Below are positions 26,101 to 34,981 of a stretch of DNA of 64,000 bases, one piece after another; the first letter of the stretch is position 1; the number at the start of each line of letters is the position of its first letter. Source of the DNA: Brevibacillus sp. (GTDB taxonomy: Bacteria; Bacillota; Bacilli; Brevibacillales; Brevibacillaceae); assembly GCA_017656235.1 (NCBI GenBank), contig JACDOF010000013.1:25873-89872 (forward strand), written 5' to 3'. The notes under the pieces are model-generated. The model did not search any database. It saw nothing but the letters and a program-made list of their open reading frames with translations, and was not told the DNA's origin. A program made the translations under genes and the position numbers.

Positions 26101-26810
26101 AACGTTTGCGCGAACGGCTGAACGGACGCCAGGTGACCACAGAGGAGTGGCAGCAGCTTGCACAGGCGCTGGAAGAGATGGAGATGGCACTGGCCAACAG
26201 CAGGGAGCGGGCGGCAGTGGCCAGACAGACGCTGGCCAGGATCGAACAAAACCATCAGCGCTGGCTGCAGCTGTATGCCCGGCTGGGCGACCTGGAGGCG
26301 GAACAGAGCCGGCTGGAAGAGTTAAAGAAGCTGTTTGAAGGCAAGGCGTTTGTCCAGTTTATCGCCGAGGAGAAGCTCACATCAATTGCCCGGGATGCTT
26401 CCTATCACCTGGCTCGGATGACGCAAAACCGCTACGCGCTGGAGATTGGTGCGGATGGGGAATTCGTCTTGCGCGACGAGGCGGCAGGCGGGTTGAAGCG
26501 GCCGGTCAGCACCCTCTCCGGCGGGGAGACATTCCTGACCTCGCTGGCGCTGGCGCTGGCTCTCTCCGTGGAGATTCAGATGCGCGGGGGCAAGCTGGAG
26601 TTTTTCTTTCTCGACGAGGGGTTTGGCACGTTGGACCCGGAGCTGCTTGACGTCGTGCTCCATGCATTGGAGCGGCTGCGCATGGATGACTTTACAATTG
26701 GGCTGATCAGCCATGTGCCGGAGATGCGGGCACGGCTGCCGCGTCGGCTGATTGTGACACCGGCAGAGCCGATGGGGGCGGGCAGCAGGATTCAATTGGA
26801 GATTGAGTAG
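23124..26810 (+). CDS. sbcC: Exonuclease SbcCD subunit C (Rad50-type ATPase)
   Basis: The 1228-residue protein has the N-terminal Walker A loop FGPTGSGKSTILDAI near residue 36, two long coiled-coil arms rich in Glu, Gln, Arg and Leu, and a zinc hook CPVCGSLHHP at about residue 600. The C-terminal part has the signature LSGGETFLTSLALALALSVE and Walker B FFLDEGFGTLD, followed by the D-loop and HVPEMR. All ATPase parts are intact. It is somewhat longer than the E. coli protein because of longer coils. It works as a clamp that feeds DNA ends to SbcD. The gene is coupled to sbcD and followed after 23 bases by addB. Confidence 0.95.
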   Translation: MRPIQLKLAGLHSYREMQVIDFERLCEAGLFGIFGPTGSGKSTILDAITLALYGQVVRMGGATHPLQVLNQLEERLFVSFTFELGRDGSRRRYTIEREFGLDKKGNRRPPEVRLIERGLAPDEADRVLESKATAATAAVEQLIGLTIHDFTRAVVLPQGQFSRFLTLRGSERNEMLQRIFQLEEYGEKLNERIRTRYEWNKAERHRLELELAGLGDAGPEALQAATAEWNEASRLERGLVDEWQALAEKKKELDQLREWQKERETIIRKLDELAGKQPEIEQMTQLIAQIERSLSLWPRIERLRQLAAERAELAQRCEQLRVGREAASAEVCGAEEQLRAVQTRVRTEEPLLHEQRSRLALGIEWEKELEGLTQELGRLTTEQSRLQEERKEVESRLLEAERQASVCAEEWNRLEQLEQELTAAAGQRGWLQALRDAKLSWQGEEQKLSDARRELAELERKRQEAQAEVERQRAAWEGAAAFREQAQAALGEVEEKLGQTAAEQELDELRQQLVQVRTIGKAWREWTQARHAWEKRQSDWHQRLREAEKRAEEAEAAWRRADTLCKERERERQEAEHARLEWQKANMALALRRALRDGEPCPVCGSLHHPHRLAEPPTGMVPDDQPLAEHEWQREEAERIARVDRAVLALREAETVSRQAYERLLQAKTALKSLREQEQALREEEDALNQRLAAIRSELARLDERWTVDDVDTLSIRYQQTERDLAQMMEKRSALRQQLEQLQQRAAGLRERELEQKGQYEKQMALLERLDEAVAAASERVTTSQRGVELAVRRLDELRGTLPVEEIDPQYARLAELDTQLQQLREQRRQLERDRRQIEEKRQVDSERQLQLAARESALNEKLSEIRDAWENKRKQLHALTGGEQAAACLAAVERQLEQLQSAFGQAEQAHQEAVTRLQAVQESLWKSEEALTHLIRRYEDESAAITEEIASSGLESLEQVSVLYAKRESLDSYRKQVEQFRTLSQQLRYDEQRLRERLNGRQVTTEEWQQLAQALEEMEMALANSRERAAVARQTLARIEQNHQRWLQLYARLGDLEAEQSRLEELKKLFEGKAFVQFIAEEKLTSIARDASYHLARMTQNRYALEIGADGEFVLRDEAAGGLKRPVSTLSGGETFLTSLALALALSVEIQMRGGKLEFFFLDEGFGTLDPELLDVVLHALERLRMDDFTIGLISHVPEMRARLPRRLIVTPAEPMGAGSRIQLEIE

Positions 26811-26833
26811 GGAATGGGGAGGAGGAATCACAG

Positions 26834-29800
26834 GTGGCTGTCCGATTTGTTCTTGGCAGAGCCGGAACAGGCAAGACAACCTGCATGATGCAACAGATGG
26901 ACGATCGGCTTTCCGCAGGAGCCGACGGAAACCCGCTGATCTACCTGGTGCCGGAACAAGCGACGTTCCAGGCGGAGTACGGACTTGCCACCCGCTCGAA
27001 AAGCGGAGCATTGACCAGGGTGCAGGTGCTCAGTTTTGGCCGTCTCGCCTACCGGATCATGCAGGAGGAGGGCGGCGGAGCCAGGATTGCCGTCGACGAA
27101 CGGGGCAAACAGATTGTCCTGCGCATGCTTTTGGAAAAGCATCGTGACGAGCTGCAAATCTTTCAGCGCGCATCGCTGAAGCCGGGGTTTGCCGGACAAC
27201 TTGCCAAGATGATCAGCGAGTGCAAACGCTATGGGATCGCGCCGGAGCTGTTGGACGGACAAGAGTGGGGAGAGGGGACGCTGGCCGGCAAACTGCACGA
27301 CTTGCGCCTGATCATGGCTGCCTATGATGGCTACCTGAGCGGGCGGTATTACGACACGGACGACATGTTGACGCTGGTGACGCAAAAAATCGCCTCCTCG
27401 CAGTACATAGGTCAGGCAGAGGTGTGGGTCGACGGGTTCAGCGGTTTTACCCGCCAGGAGTACATGGTGCTGCAGCAGTTGATGCGCCATGCCCGCAATG
27501 TGACCATCGCCCTCTGCCTCGACCCGGATGAACGGGAACAGGCACATGACGAGCTGTCCCTGTTTTACCCGACCATGGAGACGTATCGGCGGCTGACCCA
27601 GCTAGCTGATGAAGCGGGCGTGGAGGTAGCCCAACCGGTTACGCTGCACCAACCCAGGCGCTTCTCCGCCAGTCCCTGGCTGGCCAGACTGGAAGAATCC
27701 TACTTTGGCTGGACCAAAGCGGATTCCTGTCCTCCTGCCGCCAGAGGGGACGAGGTGGCACTGGTGACGGCGGCCAACCGGCGGGCGGAGGTGCAGGCGG
27801 CCGCGCTGCAGATTCTGGCCTTGACCCGCGAGGAGGGGTACCGGTGGCGGGATGTCGCCGTGCTGGTCAGGGAGATCGGGACGTACGCGGATGAAGTGAA
27901 AAGCGTCTTCCGCGAGTACGGCATTCCCTTTTTCCTCGACCAAAAGCGCTCCGTCCTGCACCATCCGCTGGTGGAACTGGTTCGCTCCGCCCTGGAAGTG
28001 GTCACCTCGCGCTGGAAGTACGAGGCTGTCTTTCGCTGTTTAAAGACCGATTTATGCCGTCCTGACGAAGAGACAACACTTCATGAGATGCGTCGTGAGA
28101 TCGACCTTTTGGAGAACTACGTCCTGGCGTACGGGATCCAGGGGGCGGACTGGGCGGCGGATACGGCGTGGCAGTATCATTCCCTGCGCGATCCGCGTTA
28201 CCGCGATATTGACAGCATACGCCGCCGGTACGCGCGGCCGCTGCTTGAACTGGAACGGGCGCTGCGAGCGGCGGCAAAGCAGGATGTGCGTGCGATAACC
28301 ACTGCGCTGTACCAGTTTCTCGCCGATCTAAGGGTGCCGGAAACGTTGGAAGATTGGCAGCGGGAAGCGGAGCGGGGCGGCGACCTTGAAACGGCCCGCG
28401 AGCATCCACAGGTGTGGAACGATCTGATGAGGCTGTTTGACCAGGTGGTAGAGGTGCTGGGAGACCAGCGGATCGAGCTGATCAGTTACGCGCGTATCCT
28501 GGAGAGTGGATTGGAGAGCATTCAGCTTGGGTTGGTGCCGCCAGCGCTGGATCAGGTGCTGATCGGCTCCATGGAGCGCTCCCGTCAGCCAGACGTCAAG
28601 GCGTTGTTTGTGCTGGGCGTCAACGATGGTGTGATTCCCCTGCGCCCGCGGGAGGACGGGATTCTGGACGAAACGGAGCGGGAGCGGCTTGCCGCTGCCG
28701 GCCTGGAGTTGGCTCCGGGAGCCAAACAGCGCCTGTTGGCTGAGCAGTTTTTGCTGTACCAGGCGTTTACCCGTCCTGCGGAACGGCTGTGGCTAAGCTG
28801 CGCACTGGCTGACGAGGAAGGAAAGGGACTGCTGCCTTCTTCTGTCTTTCAGCGGGTAAAAGAAACGCTGCCCGAGGTGACCATTCGCTTCTTTGCCGAT
28901 GAACCGAGCGGTCAGCCTGAAACTGATGTGCACCTTTTGGGGACGCCGCAGCAGGCTTTCGGCAAGCTGCTGCTCCTTTTCCGGCAGGCGCAAAAGGGAA
29001 CCCCGCTTCCCCCTTTCTGGTGGGCGGTTTACGATTGGTTCGTCGAACGGGCGGCAGCAGCTTCACGTGAACGCTGGCTGCTCTCGGGACTTCGCTACAG
29101 CAACCAGGCCGCTCCGCTCTCTCCCGAGGTGAGCCGCAGCTTGTACGGACGGGAACTGATGATGAGTGTATCGCGGCTGGAACGTTTCCAATCCTGTCCG
29201 TTTTCCCACTTTGCGTCACACGGCTTGCGGCTGGCGGAGCGGGAATTGTATCGGCTGGAGCGCTTTGACGTGGGAGAGCTGTTCCACGCTTCACTGAAGC
29301 GGGCGGTGGAACGGATGCAGCAGGAACGTCTTGATTGGGCTGGCATGGACGAGCAGAGCGGCATGGCCTTGGCCGACCGCGTGGTGGAGGAGATTGTGCC
29401 CAAGATGCGCGGAAGCATTCTGAGCCGAACTGCCCGCTACCGCTTCCTGGCGGGCAAGCTGAAGCGCGCGGTGGGCCGGGCCATTGTGGTGCTTGGCGAA
29501 CACGCTCGCCGCAGCAAGTTTGTGCCGGTAGGGCTGGAAGTGGCGTTTGGGCCGGATGGCGAACTGCCGGGACTGGTGCTTGAGTTGGAAGAGGGCATCA
29601 CGCTGCAGTTGATCGGACGAATCGACCGTGTCGACCAATCCGTCGGAGAAGGAAGACGGATTTTGCGGGTAATCGACTACAAGTCGGGCAGCCGGAAGCT
29701 GTCGCTGACCGATGTATGGAACGGACTCAACCTGCAGCTGCTCGTCTACCTGGACGTGGTCATCACCCACGCCGAGCAGTGGCTGGGGGAAAAAGCCGAT

Positions 29801-30373
29801 ATCGGCGGCGTGTTTTACTACCAGGTGGCCGATCCCTTTATTACCGCCAAAAGCATCCTCACTGCTGAAGAAGTGGCCCAGGAGCGGAGCAGGAAGCTGC
29901 GCATGAAGGGGTTGATGCTGGAGGACGTCGAGGTGGCCCGGCTGATGGATTCACAGGTGAGTGTGGGCAGCTCCGATATTCTGCCGTTCGGGTTGAAGAA
30001 AGATGGCGGGTTTACGGCCCGCTCCTCCACGGCAACGCCAGAACAGTTTTCCCTATTGACCTCCTACGTCCGAAAAACCGTCAAACAGATCAGCAAACGG
30101 ATGACAGACGGTGAGATCAGCATCGCCCCCTATGTACAGGGCCCGTATTTGGCCTGTCAGGGCTGCGCGTACAAGCCGGTCTGCCAGTTTGACCCGCTGC
30201 ACGGCAACAGTCCGCGGCCGTTGGCAGCACACGTCCAGGATGACGACCTTTGGGCACTGATGCAGCAGGTTGTTTTTCCTGCCGCCGAAGAGCGCGGCGG
30301 TGCTTGCGCGAAGCTGGTGAAACACGAAGAGGAAGGGAGCGACAGGGATGGCCGAACAGACAGCAAAGCCTGA
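26834..30373 (+). CDS. addB: ATP-dependent helicase-nuclease subunit AddB
   Basis: The gene starts at GTG 26834 after GGGAGGAGG and encodes 1179 residues, close to the B. subtilis protein. It begins VRFVLGRAGTGKTTCMM, with an intact Walker A loop. The C-terminal nuclease domain shows RVIDYKSGSRKL with the Asp and Lys of the PD-(D/E)XK site. Four cysteines placed to hold an iron-sulfur cluster are seen in FQSCPFSHF near residue 787 and in LACQGCAYKPVCQFD near residues 1106 to 1115. AddB recognises Chi and cuts one strand while AddA unwinds the DNA. Its end overlaps addA by 26 bases. Confidence 0.95.
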   Translation: MAVRFVLGRAGTGKTTCMMQQMDDRLSAGADGNPLIYLVPEQATFQAEYGLATRSKSGALTRVQVLSFGRLAYRIMQEEGGGARIAVDERGKQIVLRMLLEKHRDELQIFQRASLKPGFAGQLAKMISECKRYGIAPELLDGQEWGEGTLAGKLHDLRLIMAAYDGYLSGRYYDTDDMLTLVTQKIASSQYIGQAEVWVDGFSGFTRQEYMVLQQLMRHARNVTIALCLDPDEREQAHDELSLFYPTMETYRRLTQLADEAGVEVAQPVTLHQPRRFSASPWLARLEESYFGWTKADSCPPAARGDEVALVTAANRRAEVQAAALQILALTREEGYRWRDVAVLVREIGTYADEVKSVFREYGIPFFLDQKRSVLHHPLVELVRSALEVVTSRWKYEAVFRCLKTDLCRPDEETTLHEMRREIDLLENYVLAYGIQGADWAADTAWQYHSLRDPRYRDIDSIRRRYARPLLELERALRAAAKQDVRAITTALYQFLADLRVPETLEDWQREAERGGDLETAREHPQVWNDLMRLFDQVVEVLGDQRIELISYARILESGLESIQLGLVPPALDQVLIGSMERSRQPDVKALFVLGVNDGVIPLRPREDGILDETERERLAAAGLELAPGAKQRLLAEQFLLYQAFTRPAERLWLSCALADEEGKGLLPSSVFQRVKETLPEVTIRFFADEPSGQPETDVHLLGTPQQAFGKLLLLFRQAQKGTPLPPFWWAVYDWFVERAAAASRERWLLSGLRYSNQAAPLSPEVSRSLYGRELMMSVSRLERFQSCPFSHFASHGLRLAERELYRLERFDVGELFHASLKRAVERMQQERLDWAGMDEQSGMALADRVVEEIVPKMRGSILSRTARYRFLAGKLKRAVGRAIVVLGEHARRSKFVPVGLEVAFGPDGELPGLVLELEEGITLQLIGRIDRVDQSVGEGRRILRVIDYKSGSRKLSLTDVWNGLNLQLLVYLDVVITHAEQWLGEKADIGGVFYYQVADPFITAKSILTAEEVAQERSRKLRMKGLMLEDVEVARLMDSQVSVGSSDILPFGLKKDGGFTARSSTATPEQFSLLTSYVRKTVKQISKRMTDGEISIAPYVQGPYLACQGCAYKPVCQFDPLHGNSPRPLAAHVQDDDLWALMQQVVFPAAEERGGACAKLVKHEEEGSDRDGRTDSKA

Positions 30374-33300
30374 TCAATGGACCGACGAGCAGTGGCAGGC
30401 CATTACCGTCAGAGGGGAGAACGTGCTGGTTGCGGCGGCGGCCGGATCGGGAAAAACATCCGTACTCGTCGAGCGGCTCATCCGGCGCATTACCGACCTG
30501 AACGATCCCGTCAGTGTGGACAGCCTGTTGGTGGTGACGTTTACCAACGCGGCGGCTGCCGAGATGCGGCATCGGATCGGCCATGCCCTGCACAAGGCGG
30601 TGGAGCAAAACCCGACCAGCGCCCATCTGCGCCGGCAGCTGGCGCTTCTGCAGCGGGCGACGATTACCACCCTCCACTCCTTTTGTCTGGGGCTGCTGCG
30701 GCAGTATTACTACACGGTTGATGCGGACCCCGACTTTCGGATCGCGGATGAGATGGAAGGGGAGCTGCTGCGCCGCGACGTGCTGGAATCGCTGCTGGAA
30801 GAGTGGTACGAGCAGGACGCGGACTTTCTCCAACTGGCTGACTGTTTCGTCGATGAGCAGGGCGACAGTCGGCTGGAGGAACTGATTTTGTCACTGTACG
30901 ACTTCTCCCGCAGCCATCCTGATCCGAACGGTTGGCTTAAGCAGGCAGCTGCGATGTTTGAGGTGGAGGAAACGGCATCGCTGGACGATTTGCCGTGGAC
31001 GCACAGTTTGCTGACGATTGTCCGGCTGGAGCTCCGCCGTGCCTTGTCCGCCCTTGAGCGGGCACTGGAACTGGCGGAGGCAGCGGAAACGCTGGCTGCA
31101 TACGTGACACACATCGGACAGGAAAAAGCTTCCGTCGCGGCTGCCAGCCGGGCGTGTGCAAAAAGCTGGACCGAGACCAAACAGGCCGTAGAGGAGATTT
31201 CTTTTGGCCGCCTGCCCCAGATCAGAGGGCTTGACCCGCTGGATGCGCCGGTTAAGGAGCGGGTACAGGCATGGCGCAACCAGGCGAAGGACATCTTGAA
31301 CAAACTGCGTGACGACTTCTTTTCCCACCAGACGACGGTGATCCTGCGCGACCTGAAGCGGATGGCGCCGTTGATGAAGACGCTGGCCCGACTGGTGGCG
31401 ACGTTCGGGGAGGCGTTCCAGCGGGAGAAACAAGCCCGCTCGATGGTCGATTTCAGCGATCTGGAACACCTGGCGCTGCGCATCCTGACCGAACGCGACG
31501 AAACGGGTCGAATCAAACCGTCTCCCATCGCCGAACAGCTGCAGGAACAGTTTGCGGAGGTGCTGGTCGACGAGTATCAGGATATCAACCTGGTTCAGGA
31601 GACAATTCTGGAGATGGTTTCGCGCAAGCCGACGTCCGGCCGTCCGGCCAACCGATTCATGGTTGGCGACGTGAAACAGAGCATCTACCGTTTCCGATTG
31701 GCGGAACCGAAGCTGATTATGCAGAAGTATCTGTCCTACCGACGCTTGGGAAGTTCGGCGGAACAGGTGACGGATGCAGGGAATGGCAGAGAGAAGATGG
31801 GGCGGCAGGAACCGCAGGCAGCCGCTGGTTGGGGCCAGGAGGACGGTCGGCTGCAGGGTGAAGCCGGCGGGATGCGAATCGATCTGGCAGCCAACTTCCG
31901 CAGCAGGCGCGAAGTGGTGGATGCGGTCAACTACCTGTTTCGGCTGATCATGTCACCCGGTGTTGGTGAACTGGATTACGACAAGTCAGCCGAGCTGATC
32001 TGTCGTGCCGCTTATCCGCAGGCGGTGGACGACCAGCTGGATGTGGAAGTCCACTTGATCGACCGCACCCTGGCCGTGGGAGAGGCGGAAATGGTGGCAG
32101 GTGCGGCTCCCTCCAGGGCGGCCGAAAGCGAAAGTGATCCAGCGCAAGGACTGGTGGAGGAGAGTCCTGCCGAGGAGACGACCGCCGCTCAGTTGGAAGC
32201 CAGACTGATCGCCCGAAAAATCCGCAGCTGGATGGAACCGGGCCAGGGGGGACAGCCGCTGCTGGTCTATGACAAACAGAAGAACAGCATGCGTCCGGTC
32301 CGCTACCGGGATATTGTGGTTCTGCTCAGGGCAACCGCTGGGTGGGCCCAGCCGATGATCGAGGAGTTTCGCGCCGCCGGCATACCGGTGTACGCGGAGC
32401 AGAGTGCGGGGTATTTCGCAGCCACGGAAGTGGAGGTGATGCTCTCCCTGCTGCGGGTCATCGACAATCCCCGTCAGGATATACCGCTGGCAGCGGTCCT
32501 TCGTTCGCCGATCGTCGGGCTTGGCGAAGGCAAACTGGCAGAGATTCGCCTTCATTATCCGACGCTCCCCTTCCACGAGGCGGTGGAGCGGATGGTCAGC
32601 AGCGGCGAGGCGGAGCAAGCGGGGTGGCTGGAACGACTGCGTCAATTCATGCGGCGGTTGGAGCGCTGGCGCACGACGGCCCGACGCCGCTCGTTGGCTG
32701 AACTGATCGCCGAGATTTATCGCGAAACCGGTTACGTCGATTATGTGGCGGCGCTGGAAAACGGCAGGCAGCGGCAGGCCAATCTGCGCGCACTGTACGA
32801 CCGCGCCCGCCAGTTTGAGGCTGGTTCGCACCGGGGCTTGTTCAGATTTCTGCGCTTCATTGACCGTCTCAAGGAACAAGGCAGCGACTTGGGCGAAGCG
32901 CGTACGATCGGCGAGAGTGAAGACGTGGTCCGCATCATGACCATACACAAGAGCAAGGGACTCGAATTCCCGGTGGTATTTGTCGCCGGTCTGGGCAAGC
33001 GGTTCAACACGCGTGACCTGCAGCAGCAGTTCCTGGTACACAAAGATTTGGGCTTCGGCCCATACGTAGTTGACACCGCATCGCGGCTGCGCTATCCGTC
33101 CATTGCCCACAGCGGCATCAAGGAAAAGCTTCGCCTGGAGATGCTGGCCGAAGAGATGCGCGTTCTCTACGTTGCCTTGACCCGGGCCAGGGAGAAATTG
33201 CTGCTCGTCGGTTCCACAAAAGGACTTGCCGAAGCGGCAGCCCGCTGGTGCGACCAGTCCGACTGGGGGGAGAGACTGGCCGATCAGGATCTGGTTCAGG

Positions 33301-34340
33301 CGCGATGCTGCCTGGATTGGATCGGACTCGCGCTGGTTCGCCACCCATCTGCTGCCATGCTGCGCGAGTTGGCCGGGAGGGGCGATCAAACCGATCCGAT
33401 CCCCGTGCTGTCCGACTCCTCCCGGTGGCAGTTCCATTTGTATCAGGCAAGTGACCTGCCTGCCGCCGCGGAAGCAGCACCGCTGGACGAAGAGATTTTG
33501 CGGCGCATCCTGCGGCTGGAGCCGGTTCCTGTCAATGTGGACACAGCGCCGTACAAACAGATGGTAGCCGAGCGCCTCGGCTGGCGGTACCCGGTGCCAG
33601 AGGCAAGTCAGACAGCAGCGAAGTGGAGCGTCAGCGACTTGAAACACGTCTTGTCGCGCCAGACGGAGGAGGACGCGGCGTTGTGGACTCCCACGGCGCG
33701 CAGGCCGATCCGGTTGCCCCAGATCACGAAGCGGCCCCGTTTTCTGACGGGTGCCGGAGAGCAGGGCCCGGCGGCTGCGGCGGCCCGCTTTACGAGTGCG
33801 GAGATCGGTACCATTTTCCACCTGGTGATGCAGCATGTGGACGTGGAACGAGTAGGTGATGAGCGCGATGTACGGGAGCAGCTGAACCGGCTCGTGGAGC
33901 GGCAGTTTCTGACCCCGGAAGAGGCGGAGATGGTGCAGGTGGAACGGATTGCGGCATTCTTCCGGGGTCCGCTGGGCGAGACCCTGAGGAAAGCCCGCCG
34001 TCTGTACCGCGAACTGCCGTTTACGATGGCAGTGCCGGTGCGTGAGCTGAATCCGTCCTGCCGCGAAGAGGACGAGTACGTGCTCGTGCAAGGTGTTATT
34101 GATTGTTTGGTGTTTGGTGAGGATGGACGTTTGACGTTGATCGACTACAAGACGGATGCGGTGCAGGGAGAATGGAACGAGCGGATGAAGCGACAGATGG
34201 TGGATCGTTACCGCGAACAAATCGGCCTGTACGCCAGGGCGGTTGCGAAGGCTTATGGACGCCCTGTAGACGAGTGCTATCTATACTTTTTTGCCCGTGA
34301 TGCGGCGCTGCCGGTGTTTCTCGATCCATCTCGAACCTAA
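30348..34340 (+). CDS. addA: ATP-dependent helicase-nuclease subunit AddA
   Basis: The 1330-residue UvrD-type helicase has Walker A VAAAAGSGKTSVLVERLIRR near residue 31, motif Ia VTFTNAAAAEMRHRI, motif II VLVDEYQDIN, motif III GDVKQSIYRFRLAEP, motif V MTIHKSKGLEFPVVF and motif VI VLYVALTRAREKLLLVG. The C-terminal nuclease site is in LTLIDYKTDAV, with REQIGLYARAV after it. It is about 100 residues longer than B. subtilis AddA; a Gly- and Gln-rich insertion around residues 470-500 and a variable stretch near residue 600 account for part of this. AddAB resects double-strand ends up to Chi for RecA loading. A terminator follows at 34474. Confidence 0.95.
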   Translation: MAEQTAKPDQWTDEQWQAITVRGENVLVAAAAGSGKTSVLVERLIRRITDLNDPVSVDSLLVVTFTNAAAAEMRHRIGHALHKAVEQNPTSAHLRRQLALLQRATITTLHSFCLGLLRQYYYTVDADPDFRIADEMEGELLRRDVLESLLEEWYEQDADFLQLADCFVDEQGDSRLEELILSLYDFSRSHPDPNGWLKQAAAMFEVEETASLDDLPWTHSLLTIVRLELRRALSALERALELAEAAETLAAYVTHIGQEKASVAAASRACAKSWTETKQAVEEISFGRLPQIRGLDPLDAPVKERVQAWRNQAKDILNKLRDDFFSHQTTVILRDLKRMAPLMKTLARLVATFGEAFQREKQARSMVDFSDLEHLALRILTERDETGRIKPSPIAEQLQEQFAEVLVDEYQDINLVQETILEMVSRKPTSGRPANRFMVGDVKQSIYRFRLAEPKLIMQKYLSYRRLGSSAEQVTDAGNGREKMGRQEPQAAAGWGQEDGRLQGEAGGMRIDLAANFRSRREVVDAVNYLFRLIMSPGVGELDYDKSAELICRAAYPQAVDDQLDVEVHLIDRTLAVGEAEMVAGAAPSRAAESESDPAQGLVEESPAEETTAAQLEARLIARKIRSWMEPGQGGQPLLVYDKQKNSMRPVRYRDIVVLLRATAGWAQPMIEEFRAAGIPVYAEQSAGYFAATEVEVMLSLLRVIDNPRQDIPLAAVLRSPIVGLGEGKLAEIRLHYPTLPFHEAVERMVSSGEAEQAGWLERLRQFMRRLERWRTTARRRSLAELIAEIYRETGYVDYVAALENGRQRQANLRALYDRARQFEAGSHRGLFRFLRFIDRLKEQGSDLGEARTIGESEDVVRIMTIHKSKGLEFPVVFVAGLGKRFNTRDLQQQFLVHKDLGFGPYVVDTASRLRYPSIAHSGIKEKLRLEMLAEEMRVLYVALTRAREKLLLVGSTKGLAEAAARWCDQSDWGERLADQDLVQARCCLDWIGLALVRHPSAAMLRELAGRGDQTDPIPVLSDSSRWQFHLYQASDLPAAAEAAPLDEEILRRILRLEPVPVNVDTAPYKQMVAERLGWRYPVPEASQTAAKWSVSDLKHVLSRQTEEDAALWTPTARRPIRLPQITKRPRFLTGAGEQGPAAAAARFTSAEIGTIFHLVMQHVDVERVGDERDVREQLNRLVERQFLTPEEAEMVQVERIAAFFRGPLGETLRKARRLYRELPFTMAVPVRELNPSCREEDEYVLVQGVIDCLVFGEDGRLTLIDYKTDAVQGEWNERMKRQMVDRYREQIGLYARAVAKAYGRPVDECYLYFFARDAALPVFLDPSRT

Positions 34341-34473
34341 CCGTCACGCTTGCGGTATTCCCTGCGCTGCAGGTCCAGCGTCCACGCCGCTCTGCTGGCT
34401 GGTCATTCCGGCTTGTGTACACCTGGAAAAAACGATCCCTCCCGGCCAACAATAATGTTTGTCTACAAGCTTG

Positions 34474-34506
34474 GAGCCCGGTGTGCCGGGCTCTTTGTCA
34501 TTGTTT
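34474..34506 (+). terminator. Terminator after addA
   Basis: GAGCCCGG / CCGGGCTC with a TGTG tetraloop is followed by TTTGTCATTGTTT. It lies 130 bases past the addA stop; nothing coding is seen between. Confidence 0.75.
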
Positions 34507-34541
34507 CATCAGAAGCGTGGAGATCAGACTGCACGTGAACA

Positions 34542-34745
34542 CGAGTGGGGCGTTTTTGCGCTTACTTGCGGTGGCCAACCCGCGAAGAAGCAGCCCAGGA
34601 TCGCTCCACGACGATCCGCAGGGGCAGCGGCAAAACGATGTCCCGCTGCCGCCGTGATGCTGTTGCCGCTGCGATTTCCCTGCGGATACGCCGTTTCGCT
34701 GGCAGGTTGGCCAAACCGTTCGCTGGCGAAAACCGCCCGCACTCG
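34542..34745. mobile_element. MITE-like palindromic repeat, copy A
   Basis: The 204-bp core begins CGAGTGGGGCGTTTTT and ends CGCCCGCACTCG. The two ends are imperfect inverted repeats of about 40 bp, sharing CGAGTG, a GGGCG block, TTTTCGC and GGCCAACC in order. Inside, ATCCGCAGGG (near 34615) pairs with CCCTGCGGAT (near 34679), so the core can fold into nested hairpins. Open frames on either strand are not kept among copies because of one-base indels, so the element is non-coding. No target-site duplication is evident. Confidence 0.8.
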
Positions 34746-34759
34746 TTTCCATGCGAAAG

Positions 34760-34775
34760 CTATCCAGACACTTTG
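34760..34775 (+). repeat. Short flank motif of the composite repeat, copy A
   Basis: CTATCCAGACACTTTG lies 15 bases outside the right end of copy A. The same motif with one extra C occurs near copies C and D. Confidence 0.55.
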
Positions 34776-34898
34776 TCTGAACGCTGCACAGAGGAGCGCC
34801 GTCAGCGGGCAGTCGTGCATCCTTGCTGGCCAGGCAGCAGAGCGAGCAGGACATTTGGCCCCTTCTGACCGGGAAAATGGACCCCACACATCCCACAG

Positions 34899-34927
34899 TT
34901 GACAGCGGGCTGTAACTTTAGTAGGAT
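34899..34927 (+). promoter_or_regulatory. Promoter of the SorC regulator and sugar operon
   Basis: TTGACA at 34899-34904 and TAGGAT at 34922-34927 are separated by 17 bases. The operator-like direct repeats at 34929 follow immediately. Confidence 0.65.
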
Positions 34928-34928
34928 G

Positions 34929-34958
34929 TGAACAAACGTCGTATCAATGAACAAATGT
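34929..34958 (+). promoter_or_regulatory. Candidate SorC-family operator (direct repeats)
   Basis: TGAACAAACGT (34929-34939) and TGAACAAATGT (34948-34958) are direct repeats spaced 19 bases start to start, just after the -10 box. TGAACA-type half sites with this spacing are common for DeoR/SorC-family regulators, so autoregulation is likely. I found no further copy upstream of the binding-protein gene. Confidence 0.5.
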
Positions 34959-34981
34959 GCGGAAGGGAGGGGAGAGTCACA

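Noticed and set aside
31986..34220. A 744-codon open frame on the minus strand opposite addA, and long frames opposite sbcC (24939-26255) and the map/MFS genes (14629-16026)
   Set aside because: They are fully antisense to genes with clear family motifs, have no recognisable domains and arise from GC-rich codon usage.
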